The notes beneath the pieces were generated by a model that saw only the letters and a list, made by a program, of their open reading frames with translations, was not told the origin of the DNA and searched no databases. A program made the translations under genes and the position numbers. A DNA stretch of 64,000 nucleotides from Actinomadura alba (GTDB taxonomy: Bacteria > Actinomycetota > Actinomycetes > Streptosporangiales > Streptosporangiaceae): NCBI RefSeq assembly GCF_014323705.1, contig NZ_JABVEC010000028.1, positions 26,881 to 90,880 of the forward strand. The letters are read 5' to 3'. Below, one piece after another: positions 7,488-15,776 of the stretch. The number at the start of each line of letters is the position of its first letter. Position 1 is the first letter of the stretch.

Positions 7488-7863
7488 AACGATGCCGCGG
7501 ATCCGGTACGGCGTAGCCGGGAATGGACGGCCAGCGGACGGTCATGACCACGGATTCCGCTTCGGCGTACCAGGTGTGATCGACACCGGGGCCCCAGATC
7601 ACGTAGTCGCCCTGCTCGGTCAGAAGCACGCTCCGGCCGGGCAGCTCCACCCGGAACCGGCCGCTGATCAGCACCAGCAGGGCGGTGCGTTTCTCCCCTG
7701 TGGCCCACTCGGCACGCCGGTCGCCGGGCGGATGCACGCCCCATTTGATCTCCAGCTCATCGCTGTGCCGGATATCGCCGACCTGCTTGAAGTGCCCGAG
7801 CAGCCAACCGCGATCGCCGGCGGCGTCCACGGCGGCCTTGCCCACGTAAACGTTCTCGACCAT
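7486..7863 (-). CDS. Cupin-fold small protein
   Basis: A 125-aa single-domain protein. KWGVHPPGDRRAEWATGEKRTALLVLISGRFRVELPG and LTEQGDYVIWGPGVDHTWYAEAESVVMTVRW have the spacing of the two cupin motifs, but the metal-binding His set is only partly present (one H in GVHPP, one in VDHTW). It may therefore be a ligand-binding cupin rather than a dioxygenase. The ATG at 7863 is taken from the start of the conserved part (MVENVYVGKAAV); the open frame upstream to 8445 is antisense to the FMN reductase gene. Function unknown. Confidence 0.7.
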   Translation of the reverse strand: MVENVYVGKAAVDAAGDRGWLLGHFKQVGDIRHSDELEIKWGVHPPGDRRAEWATGEKRTALLVLISGRFRVELPGRSVLLTEQGDYVIWGPGVDHTWYAEAESVVMTVRWPSIPGYAVPDPRHR

Positions 7864-7974
7864 CGGCCCGACGCTAGCAGCAGCCGCGGAGGGGGTCGCT
7901 AGATCTGATCTGGCGGGCGCCGGGCTCGCTCTCGCGCCTTCGGGGTGACCGCTGAGAGCCACAGGAGGCGCCCG

Positions 7975-8559
7975 ATGATCCAGACAGGAGCCGCGGCGGC
8001 CTTGCACGTCGCGGTCATCATCGGCAGCACTCGTGAAGGACGGGTCGGTGATTCCGTAGGCCGCTGGCTGATGGCCCGGATCCGGCGGCGCGCCGAGATC
8101 GAGCCGACCACAATCGACCTCGCCGACTTCGAGTTCCCGTTCCACTACCCGTGCGAGCCGACGGAGCAGATGCTGGATCTCACCGCCCGGATCGGCGTGG
8201 CGGAGGCCTTCGTCATCGTCACGCCGGTGTACAACCGCAGCTTCCCCGCGTCGCTGAAGCAGGCGATCGATTACGCCTACGACGAATGGCGGGCCAAGCC
8301 GGTCGGCATCGTCGCCTACGGCTACCGGTCCGAGGGGTTGTACGCCATGGAGCACCTGCGTACGGTCTTCGGCGAGCTCCACACGGCGATGATGCGCAGC
8401 AACGTGAGCATCGACCTCCTGGACGGCGGTTTCGAGGAGACCCACCGGTCACGAGACGCGGAAGGCCTCGGGCTGCAGGTCGAATCGCTGCTCGACCAGC
8501 TCACCTGGTGGGGTCTCGCGCTGCGCGACGGTCGCGCCGCGCGTCCGTACGTGTCCTAG
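7975..8559 (+). CDS. NAD(P)H-dependent FMN reductase
   Basis: A 194-aa flavodoxin-fold protein. IIGSTREGRVGDSVGRW at the N-terminus is the FMN-phosphate loop and TPVYNRSFPASLKQAIDY (about 83-100) the isoalloxazine-contacting segment of the NADPH-dependent FMN reductase family (ChrR, MdaB, azoreductase-like). These enzymes reduce quinones, chromate or azo dyes, or supply FMNH2. The ATG at 7975 has AGGAGG with 7-nt spacing; an in-frame ATG at 7945 lacks a ribosome site. It lies 22 nt before the ABC exporter and may share its transcript. Confidence 0.9.
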   Translation: MIQTGAAAALHVAVIIGSTREGRVGDSVGRWLMARIRRRAEIEPTTIDLADFEFPFHYPCEPTEQMLDLTARIGVAEAFVIVTPVYNRSFPASLKQAIDYAYDEWRAKPVGIVAYGYRSEGLYAMEHLRTVFGELHTAMMRSNVSIDLLDGGFEETHRSRDAEGLGLQVESLLDQLTWWGLALRDGRAARPYVS

Positions 8560-8581
8560 ACCTTTGACGTGATGGAGACAG

Positions 8582-9628
8582 ATGATGAGCAGAGAGACCT
8601 CCGGCCTGGCGATAGAGACGTCGGGGCTGGTGAAGACATTCGGGAAGACGCAGGCCGTCGCCGGTGTCGACCTGACCGTACGCGCGGGGACGGTGTACGG
8701 GTTGCTCGGCCCGAACGGCGCGGGGAAGACCACCGTCGTCCGGATGCTGGCGACGCTGCTGCGGCCGGACGCGGGCGAGGCACGGGTCTTCGGTCGTGAC
8801 GTCGTCCGCGATGCCGACGCGGTCCGCGGCCGGGTCAGCCTGACCGGGCAGTACGCGTCGGTGGACGAGGACCTGACCGGCACCGAGAACCTCGTGCTGC
8901 TGGCGCGGCTGCTGGGCCACACCAAACCAGCGGCGCGAGAGCGGGCGGCGGCTCTGCTGGAGGCGTTCGGGCTGACCGATGCGGCCGATCGCCAGATCAA
9001 GAAGTACTCCGGCGGGATGCGCCGCCGGATCGACATCGCCGCCAGCATCCTGAACACCCCCGACCTGCTGTTCCTCGACGAGCCCACCACCGGCCTGGAC
9101 CCGCGCAGCCGCAACCAGGTGTGGGAGATCATCCGGCTGGTCGTCGCGCACGGCACCACCGTGCTGCTGACCACCCAGTACCTCGACGAGGCCGACCGAC
9201 TCGCCGGCCGGATCGCCGTCATCGACCACGGCAAGGTCATCGCCGAGGGCACCCCCGGCGAGCTGAAGTCCTCGGTCGGCGCCGGTTCGGTGCACGTACG
9301 GCTCCGCGACGCGGAGCGGCGGGCCGAGGCCGAACAGGTCCTCACCCGGACACTCGGACGGGCGCTCGCGGCACCCGTGCAGCTCGAGGCCGACCCGGTC
9401 GCCCTCACCGCCCGCGTGTCAGGCGACGAGACCGACCGCGCTGCGGCCGAGCAGGCCTCACACGCGCTCGCCGAACTCGCCCGCCACGGCATCACCGTCG
9501 ACGATTTCTCCCTCGGCCAGCCCAGCCTCGACGAGGTCTTCCTCGCCCTCACCGACCGGACCACTGACCCGCACACCGCCGCCGAGACCCTCGAGCCGGC
9601 CGCCACCGACAAGGAGACCGTGGCATGA
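8582..9628 (+). CDS. DrrA-type ABC exporter ATPase
   Basis: A 348-aa ATP-binding subunit of the daunorubicin-resistance type. Walker A GPNGAGKT at 43-50, signature YSGGMRRRIDIA from 142, Walker B LLFLDEPTTGLD from about 163, then TTQYLDEADRLAGRIAVIDHGK, which is the DrrA hallmark in place of the usual H-loop sequence. The C-terminal 100 residues form the family accessory domain ending in SLDEVFLALT. It pairs with the permease that overlaps it by 4 nt to expel hydrophobic compounds. Tandem ATGs at 8582 and 8585; the first is used because GGAG fits. The true substrate is not visible. Confidence 0.93.
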   Translation: MMSRETSGLAIETSGLVKTFGKTQAVAGVDLTVRAGTVYGLLGPNGAGKTTVVRMLATLLRPDAGEARVFGRDVVRDADAVRGRVSLTGQYASVDEDLTGTENLVLLARLLGHTKPAARERAAALLEAFGLTDAADRQIKKYSGGMRRRIDIAASILNTPDLLFLDEPTTGLDPRSRNQVWEIIRLVVAHGTTVLLTTQYLDEADRLAGRIAVIDHGKVIAEGTPGELKSSVGAGSVHVRLRDAERRAEAEQVLTRTLGRALAAPVQLEADPVALTARVSGDETDRAAAEQASHALAELARHGITVDDFSLGQPSLDEVFLALTDRTTDPHTAAETLEPAATDKETVA

Positions 9629-10482
9629 GCACCGCCACCACGACCACAGAGGCCCCGGCCGCCGCCGCCTACACACCGTCGGCGGAGAGCCTCGGCGCCG
9701 TCCTGGCGCTCGGGGAGCGGCCACCGCGCCCCTCCGCGTTCTCGGCGTCGCTGACCTTCGGCTGGCGGGCCATGCTCAAGATCAAGCATGTCCCCGAGCA
9801 GCTGTTCGACGTCACCGCCTTCCCCATCATCATGACGTTGATGTTCACGTTCCTGTTCGGTGGCGCGCTCGCCGGGTCGGTCAGTGAGTACGTGCAGTTC
9901 CTGCTGCCGGGAATCATGGTCATGAGCGTGGTCATGACGACCATGTACACCGGCCTCGCCGTCAACACCGACATCGAGAAGGGCGTCTTCGACCGCTTCC
10001 GCACCCTGCCGATCTGGCGGCCCGCCCCCATGGTCGGCTACCTGCTCGGCGACGCCTTCCGCTACACCATGGCCGCGACGACCATCCTGATCGTCGGACT
10101 GATCCTCGGCTTCCGTCCGGACGGCGGGCCCATCGGAGTCCTCACCGGCATGGCGCTGCTCGTGGCCTTCTCGTTCGCCTTCTCGTGGGTGTGGACGATG
10201 TTCGGCCTGCTGCTCCGCAGTGACAAGTCGGTGATGGGCGTCAGCATGATGGTGCTGTTCCCCCTCACCTTCCTGAGCAACATCCTCGTCCAGCCCGACA
10301 CCATGCCCGGCTGGCTCCAGGCGTTCGTCGACGTCAACCCCATCACCCACCTCGTCGCCGCCGTACGCGGTCAGATGGCCGGGGACCCCGACACGACGGC
10401 GCTCGTCTGGGTGGTGGCGTCGGGTGCGGCGCTCATCGCGATCTTCGGGACGCTCACGATGCGCCTGTACAACCGCAAGTGA
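9625..10482 (+). CDS. DrrB-type ABC-2 exporter permease
   Basis: A 285-aa ABC-2 permease with six membrane segments after a soluble N-terminus of about 60 residues. EQLFDVTAFPIIMTLMFTFLFGG, EYVQFLLPGIMVMS and DRFRTLPIWRPAPMVGYLLGD are standard landmarks, and VDVNPITHLVAAVRG near the C-terminus is typical of DrrB. The start ATGA overlaps the stop of the ATPase gene. Together the two make a complete half-size exporter of the drug or antibiotic-resistance class. Transcription should end at the palindrome at 10547. Confidence 0.93.
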   Translation: MSTATTTTEAPAAAAYTPSAESLGAVLALGERPPRPSAFSASLTFGWRAMLKIKHVPEQLFDVTAFPIIMTLMFTFLFGGALAGSVSEYVQFLLPGIMVMSVVMTTMYTGLAVNTDIEKGVFDRFRTLPIWRPAPMVGYLLGDAFRYTMAATTILIVGLILGFRPDGGPIGVLTGMALLVAFSFAFSWVWTMFGLLLRSDKSVMGVSMMVLFPLTFLSNILVQPDTMPGWLQAFVDVNPITHLVAAVRGQMAGDPDTTALVWVVASGAALIAIFGTLTMRLYNRK

Positions 10483-10546
10483 ACCCGCGCCACCGCGAGT
10501 GAGCCGGTACGGCAGCGATGAGCGGAGCGGGACCGTCCCTCCGCAA

Positions 10547-10585
10547 CGAGACCACCTGGCGGCTCAGAGCCGCCAGGTGGTCTCG
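10547..10585. terminator. Perfect 19-bp hairpin with a 1-nt centre, shared by convergent genes
   Basis: 10547-10565 and 10567-10585 are exact reverse complements. The centre is the TGA stop of the minus-strand AAA gene (10564-10566), so its last six codons form one arm and their mirror image extends beyond the stop. It serves both the exporter operon and the AAA gene. Confidence 0.85.
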
Positions 10586-13500
10586 CCGTCCGGCCGGTAA
10601 CCGCACGTCGCCCCGGTCGAGACCGTGGCGCGCAGGTGCGCGGCGAGTTCGGGGTGATGCCGGTCGAGCTTGCGCAGCGTGTCGCGAATCCGCGCGGTGA
10701 CCGTCTTGCGGGCGCGCTCGGCCTCGTCACCGAGCCGGCGGGTGCGCCCGGCCAGCCCCGCGGCGGCGCGCAGTTCCTGCAGCAGCGCCTCGCGCTCCCG
10801 GTCGTACTCCGCCGCCCGCCGGTCATCGCCGAGCTCGACGGCCCGGTCGATCTCCTCGTCCAGCCGGGTGAGGCGGCGGCGGTACTGCGCCTTGGCTTCG
10901 TCGTCGAGCATGGCGTCGCCCCCCATGCGCCGGGCCGCGACCACGATCGCACCGCCTTCGGGGCTGAGCAGCTGGACGGCCGGAACGTCCATGCCCGGCC
11001 GCCCGAGCAGGAAATGCAGATCGCGCAGACCCTTGGCGTCGGGCATATGGACCGTGCGGCCACCGAACCCGAGCGACCAGACCTGCCCGTCGAACCGGAA
11101 CTCATCGAATACGGACTCGCCTGCCCCGGACTCGCCGCCCCCGAACCCACCGGGGCGATCGCCGTCCGCGGTGACGGGGTCGATACCGGCACGCGCCCCC
11201 CGTACCCGTTCGGCGATGTGCCGCATGCCGATCTCGGCCGCCTCGCGCTCGACCTCGTCCAGCAGCCCGGCGGCCGCGGCCACGTCGGCGGCGGAGCCAC
11301 GGCCGATCAGTGCCTCGGCAAGGCGGCTTCGGGCCTCGATCGACCAGGGCCGGGCCTGGAGCCGGTCGGCCGACCGGTAGGCGGCGGTGAATCCGTCGAT
11401 CGCGTCGTCCCAGCGCTCCTGGGCGGCGTCGACGAGCGCCGTCCACAGGTCCATCGGACCGCTGATGTCGCATCCGAACACCGACAGGGCCCATTGCCCC
11501 GCGTACGGGGCGAGGTCCGCGCGGGCGCGTTCGCAGAGTTCGGGTCTGCGTGACGCGGCCGCGACCTGTGCCTGGAACCTCAGCCACAGCGGCATGCTGT
11601 AGGAGGGGTAGGGCTCGTCGGCGTCCGCCCGCTCCTCGTAGTGCCGAAGCGCGACGTCGAGGTTCCCCGTGTGAACGGCCGTGATGCCCTTCAGCAGGTG
11701 CGGGTAGGGCAGCCCGTTATCGCCGAGTGACCGGTGCAGCGCCTCCAGCTCGTCGAAGCGGCCCTGCTGGAGCCAGAGCGCCCAGCGCAGATGGTTCGTC
11801 ATCTCCGAGAACATGTCGTGTTCGACCCGGCACAGCACCACCGCCTCGTCGAGCAGGGCCTCCGCGTCGGCGAAGCGGCCCAGCAGGGAGGTGATGATGC
11901 TCTGGTCGATGGCCGCGGCCAGCTTGAAGCGCGGGAGGACGTCGCGTTCGGCCAGGGCCACGAACGCGTGGAACTGGTCGAGGTAACGGGGGTCGCCCTG
12001 CTCCAGCAGCGCCACCCACCGCAGTGACATGGCGTGGTGCTCCATGTCGTGGTCGGAACTCCGGCGGGCGAGCTCGGCCATCTCATCGGTGAGCTGCTCC
12101 CGCTCCGCGGCGGTGCCGGGCCCCCAGATGATGTCATGGCGGCTCCACAGGCTGAACGCCAGCGCCTCGTCGTCGCCCGCGCTCCGCGCGAGGCCCGCCG
12201 CGTGGACGGCGAGCTCCTGCGCGACACGGTCGATCGGCAGCCGGTGGTCGGGTGTCGCGCCCCCGAGTACGAGTTCGCTGTGCGCCCTGCGCAGGAGGCC
12301 GGTTCGCACGAGGTCCCGGTCGGCCCCGAGGTGCTGGTACCCATACAGGACCAGCGCCACCCGCGTCAGCGCGTCGGGGTCGCCGGACTCGCCGGCCAGG
12401 GAGACGGCATCCTCGAAGGCCGCCCAGGCTCCCTCGCGATCGCCGCTGTGATGCAGCTCATGGCCGAGGTTGAGTGTGATCACGACCCGTTTACGAGGTT
12501 CCACGGCGTCGGCGCGATCGAGTGCCCGCCGGTAGTGCCCGATGGCCTCCTCGAAGGCGAGCCGGCGGCCGGCGTCGTGCGCCGCGGCCTCCAGGTGGAC
12601 CACCGCACGGGCGGGGTCGAGGTCGGCACCGGCGAGATGGGCATGGCGGGCGATCTCGGCCGGCAGGACGTTCTCGGCGAGGGCCGACGAGCGGTCGAGG
12701 GCGCGGACGACGGCGGCGTGATATCGGCGCGCCTCGGCCTCGTCGAGTGAGTCGTAGAGCGTTTCGCGAACCAGATCATGCGCGAAGCCGAACCGCCCGG
12801 CTCCGAGCGTCACCACGAGCCGGGCGGCCACGGCCTGATCGAGCAGCCGGTCCACCTGCGGTACGGGTGCCGAGGCGCCGGCCGCGAGCACCTGGCGATG
12901 GAACTCGCGGCCGAGCACGGCCGCGACGGTCAACAGCCGGGCCACCGGTACCGGCAGTAGTGACAGCCGCCGCTGTACGGCGTCGCGCACACCCGGCGCG
13001 ATCGCGGTGACCGAACCTCCGCTGCGCCAGAGCCGGGCCGTCTGCTCGACGAAGAACGGGTTGCCACCGGTGCGGCGGTGCACCTCGGTGACGAGGTCCG
13101 CATCGGGTTCGTCCCCGGCCGTACGGAGCATCAGCGCGCCGACCTCGTCGCGGTCGAGGCCGGTCAGCGTCACCGTCGTCGCCTTCGCCACCAGTGACAG
13201 CATCAGCGGCCGCAGTGGATGCTCGGCCAACTCGACCTCGACATCGCGGTAGGTGCCCACCAGGAGCAGCCGCTCGAACCAGGTGTGCCGGGCCGCGAAC
13301 TCCAGCAGCCGCACCGACGCGGCGTCCGCCCAGTGCAGGTCGTCGAGCACGACCACGACCGGCCGGCTCTGCGAGACCGACACCAGCGCGCTCGTCACCG
13401 CGTCGTACAGCTGGAACGCCTCGACCGCCTCGGCGTTCGACGACTCTCCGAGCATCACGGCCAGGCCGCCGCCCGCGGCCGACTCGGCCGCCGCCCACTC

Positions 13501-13767
13501 TTCGGGGGTGGCGCCGCGGCGCAGGCCTCTGATCACCTGCACCCACGGCCAGTAGCCGGGCGCGCTCTCGGAGTCCCAGCACGAACCGCTGACGACCAGG
13601 GCGCCGAGCCGCCGGGCCTCGTCCACCGCACCGGTCACGAGCGTGGTCTTGCCGATCCCCGCCTCACCCGTGACGAGAACCAGGCCACCGTGGCTGTCGG
13701 CCACCCGGGCGATCTCGGCGCGCAGCACGCCGGCGGGATGGTCACGCCCGATGAGCGCGGGTGTCAT
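10564..13767 (-). CDS. Large AAA/TPR regulator-like ATPase without a LuxR helix-turn-helix
   Basis: A 1067-aa protein that opens like a LAL regulator: IGRDHPAGVLRAEIA, Walker A GEAGIGKT (34-41), Walker B VVVVLDDLHWAD, and an arginine-rich sensor region. The middle 600 residues are TPR-like helical repeats (GHYRRALDRAD, GDREGAWAAFEDAV, GRFADAEALLDEAV). The end is unusual: instead of a LuxR HTH there is a globular piece (GQVWSLGFGGRTVHMPDAKGL) followed by a long charged coiled coil (DEEIDRAVELGDDRRAAEYD) and a C-terminal helical block. It may act through a partner rather than bind DNA directly. The ATG at 13767 is chosen at the domain start; an ATG at 13875 is possible. Convergent with the exporter. 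Confidence 0.85.
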   Translation of the reverse strand: MTPALIGRDHPAGVLRAEIARVADSHGGLVLVTGEAGIGKTTLVTGAVDEARRLGALVVSGSCWDSESAPGYWPWVQVIRGLRRGATPEEWAAAESAAGGGLAVMLGESSNAEAVEAFQLYDAVTSALVSVSQSRPVVVVLDDLHWADAASVRLLEFAARHTWFERLLLVGTYRDVEVELAEHPLRPLMLSLVAKATTVTLTGLDRDEVGALMLRTAGDEPDADLVTEVHRRTGGNPFFVEQTARLWRSGGSVTAIAPGVRDAVQRRLSLLPVPVARLLTVAAVLGREFHRQVLAAGASAPVPQVDRLLDQAVAARLVVTLGAGRFGFAHDLVRETLYDSLDEAEARRYHAAVVRALDRSSALAENVLPAEIARHAHLAGADLDPARAVVHLEAAAHDAGRRLAFEEAIGHYRRALDRADAVEPRKRVVITLNLGHELHHSGDREGAWAAFEDAVSLAGESGDPDALTRVALVLYGYQHLGADRDLVRTGLLRRAHSELVLGGATPDHRLPIDRVAQELAVHAAGLARSAGDDEALAFSLWSRHDIIWGPGTAAEREQLTDEMAELARRSSDHDMEHHAMSLRWVALLEQGDPRYLDQFHAFVALAERDVLPRFKLAAAIDQSIITSLLGRFADAEALLDEAVVLCRVEHDMFSEMTNHLRWALWLQQGRFDELEALHRSLGDNGLPYPHLLKGITAVHTGNLDVALRHYEERADADEPYPSYSMPLWLRFQAQVAAASRRPELCERARADLAPYAGQWALSVFGCDISGPMDLWTALVDAAQERWDDAIDGFTAAYRSADRLQARPWSIEARSRLAEALIGRGSAADVAAAAGLLDEVEREAAEIGMRHIAERVRGARAGIDPVTADGDRPGGFGGGESGAGESVFDEFRFDGQVWSLGFGGRTVHMPDAKGLRDLHFLLGRPGMDVPAVQLLSPEGGAIVVAARRMGGDAMLDDEAKAQYRRRLTRLDEEIDRAVELGDDRRAAEYDREREALLQELRAAAGLAGRTRRLGDEAERARKTVTARIRDTLRKLDRHHPELAAHLRATVSTGATCGYRPDGETTWRL

Positions 13768-14121
13768 TTCCGGCCTGCCGCCTCTCCGTGGGTGGACGTG
13801 GCAGTGCGAAGTCGACGCGCTCCCCTGGCTGAAGCCCGGGGACTCTCGCCCGTGCCGCTCGGGTTCATGCGGCATCTCGATGGCTTCTTCGTCCGCGCAC
13901 ACCCGAACGCCCGCGACCGTGCAATGCGCTGACCAGGCGTCGGATCCAACCGGAAGGAGTAACGAAGCCACACCATCCCACCTTAAGGATGGACTACGAC
14001 AGAACGGCGATACCAGAACCGGCAGGCACCGTGCCGACTCGGGCGCTATCAGGTCTTTCGGTCCGGTCGGATACCGTATACCGTCTCAGGTCGGTCGTTG
14101 GTTCCTGTGGAGGTGACCGGC
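13768..14121. other. Divergent intergenic region (354 bp) before the OFA transporter
   Basis: No convincing gene. It contains CCATCC/GGATGG as a small inverted repeat at about 13975-13991 and the exact tandem 7-mer ATACCGTATACCGT at 14071-14084, some 25 nt before the transporter ribosome site. The tandem could be a half-site pair for a GntR-type regulator or part of the promoter. Both are inference. Confidence 0.4.
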
Positions 14122-15525
14122 TTGAGCACAGCGGGCCTGCATTTTCTGGATAAATCCCGAATCGTGGCTCCGCCCACGTGGAGCCGCTGGTTGATCCCCC
14201 CGGCCGCGTTGTCAGTCCACCTGGCGATCGGTCAGGCCTACGCGTGGAGCGTGTTCAAACCCCCGCTCGAATCCTCGCTGGACCTGTCGGGAACCGCGAG
14301 CGCGTTGCCGTTCCAGATCGCCATCGTGATGCTCGGGCTGTCCGCCGCCTTCGGCGGCACCACGGTCGAACGCAAGGGCCCGCGCTGGGCCATGTTCGTC
14401 TCTATGACGTGCTTCTCCTCGGGATTCCTGCTCGCCTCGCTCGGCATGTTCCTCGAGCAGTACTGGCTCGTCGTGTTCGGGTACGGCTTCGTCGGCGGAA
14501 TCGGGCTCGGCATCGGTTACATCTCCCCGGTGTCGACCCTGATCAAATGGTTCCCCGACCGGCCCGGCATGGCGACCGGCATCGCCATCATGGGATTCGG
14601 CGGAGGCGCGCTCATCGCCTCGCCGTGGTCGGCACAGATGCTCGAGTCCTTCGGAACCGACACCGGCGGTGTCGCGCAGACCTTCCTCGTGCACGGTGTG
14701 GTCTACGCCGTCTTCATGTCGTTCGGCGTCCTGCTCGTACGTGTTCCCGCGCCCGACTGGCGCCCCGCCGGGTGGACCCCGGCGGACGTCGCCGCCCGGC
14801 CGCTGGTCACCACGGCCAACGTCTCGGCGAACAGCGCGATCCGCACGCCCCAGTTCTGGTGCCTGTGGGTGGTGCTGTGCATGAACGTGACCGCGGGCAT
14901 CGGGATCCTGGAGAAGGCCGCCCCGATGATCACGAGCTTCTTCGCCGACACCTCGACCCCGGTCGCCGCGAGCGCGGCCGCGGGGTTCGTCGCGCTGCTG
15001 TCGCTGTGCAACATGCTGGGACGGATCACCTGGTCGTCCACGTCGGACATCATCGGCCGCAAGAACATCTACCGCGTCTACCTCGGCTTCGGCGCTCTGC
15101 TGTACCTCACCATCGCGCTGAGCAAGGACGCCTCGAAGCCGCTGTTCATCGTCTGCGCGATGCTGATCCTGTCGTTCTACGGCGGCGGGTTCGCCACGAT
15201 CCCCGCCTACCTGAAGGACCTGTTCGGAACCTTCCAGGTCGGTGCCATCCACGGTCGGCTGCTGACCGCGTGGTCGTTGGCGGGCGTGCTTGGACCGCTG
15301 ATCATCAACGGGGTGGCCGACGCGCAGGAGGAGGCCGGGAAGACCGGTCCCGCCCTGTACACCCTGTCGATGTACATCATGATCTGTTTGCTGGCGATCG
15401 GATTCATCGCGAACGAACTCGTACGCCCGGTGAACTCGAAGTACCACGAGCCTCCGGAGTCGGTGCGAGAGCAAGAGACGGTGCAGCCGACGACGTCGGC
15501 CGCCGGGAAGGGAGACGGACAGTGA
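14122..15525 (+). CDS. Oxalate/formate antiporter (OFA)-family MFS transporter
   Basis: A 467-aa, 12-helix MFS carrier. The start WLIPPAALSVHLAIGQAYAWSVF and SGTASALPFQIAIVMLGLSAA are strongly OFA-like, as are GIGLGIGYISPVSTLIKWFPDRPG (motif A-like loop), MGFGGGALIASP and the C-terminal FYGGGFATIPAYLKDLFG. Characterised members exchange oxalate for formate or move other small carboxylates; no oxalate decarboxylase is near. A TTG start at 14122 is used because GGAGG lies 8 nt upstream; a TTG at 14098 lacks a site. It overlaps a conserved-looking 42-aa gene by 4 nt. Confidence 0.9.
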   Translation: MSTAGLHFLDKSRIVAPPTWSRWLIPPAALSVHLAIGQAYAWSVFKPPLESSLDLSGTASALPFQIAIVMLGLSAAFGGTTVERKGPRWAMFVSMTCFSSGFLLASLGMFLEQYWLVVFGYGFVGGIGLGIGYISPVSTLIKWFPDRPGMATGIAIMGFGGGALIASPWSAQMLESFGTDTGGVAQTFLVHGVVYAVFMSFGVLLVRVPAPDWRPAGWTPADVAARPLVTTANVSANSAIRTPQFWCLWVVLCMNVTAGIGILEKAAPMITSFFADTSTPVAASAAAGFVALLSLCNMLGRITWSSTSDIIGRKNIYRVYLGFGALLYLTIALSKDASKPLFIVCAMLILSFYGGGFATIPAYLKDLFGTFQVGAIHGRLLTAWSLAGVLGPLIINGVADAQEEAGKTGPALYTLSMYIMICLLAIGFIANELVRPVNSKYHEPPESVREQETVQPTTSAAGKGDGQ

Positions 15526-15650
15526 CCAAAGAGCAGGAGCGGGCCGACCACATTCCACTGAAGGTGGTCGCCTGGCTGTGGGTCGGCCTCCCCTTCGCCT
15601 ACGGCGGGTACGAACTCATCCGCAAGGTGACGCAGCTGTTCACCGGCTGA
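15522..15650 (+). CDS. MFS transporter small companion protein (42 aa, single TM)
   Basis: GTG in a GTGA overlap with the OFA carrier. The product starts VTKEQERADHIPLKVVAW and has one membrane helix (WLWVGLPFAYGGYELI) and a short basic tail, KVTQLFTG. Short single-helix proteins directly after OFA carriers recur in bacteria and are usually annotated as transporter small subunits; I rely on memory for that. The coupling overlap, G/C-rich third positions and helix all support a real gene. It probably stabilises or modulates the carrier in the membrane. Confidence 0.75.
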   Translation: MTKEQERADHIPLKVVAWLWVGLPFAYGGYELIRKVTQLFTG

Positions 15651-15722
15651 GCACAGCTCGTCACGAATCGGGGTTCCCGGGCAGGCGACCGGCCCGGGTC
15701 TGGAGCGAGCAGCGGATCAATG

Positions 15723-15762
15723 GGTGTGCCCGGTGACCTCGGGCGGGGCCACCGGGCACACC
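15723..15762. terminator. Hairpin between the OFA operon and the sugar ABC operon
   Basis: Perfect 13-bp stem GGTGTGCCCGGTG (15723-15735) / CACCGGGCACACC (15750-15762) with a 14-nt loop, located between two convergent operons. Confidence 0.75.
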
Positions 15763-15776
15763 TGTCTCGCGGTCTT

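Noticed and set aside
12776..13582. Alternative frames of up to 268 codons inside the large AAA gene
   Set aside because: Composition is that of shadows (Arg/Ala/Gly runs, no domains) while the main frame has Walker A and B and TPR features throughout.
14178..15521. Long open frame over the OFA transporter in a second frame
   Set aside because: It is Arg/Gly/His-rich and typical of a G/C-biased shadow; only its last 43 codons (15522-15650) form a credible separate gene.
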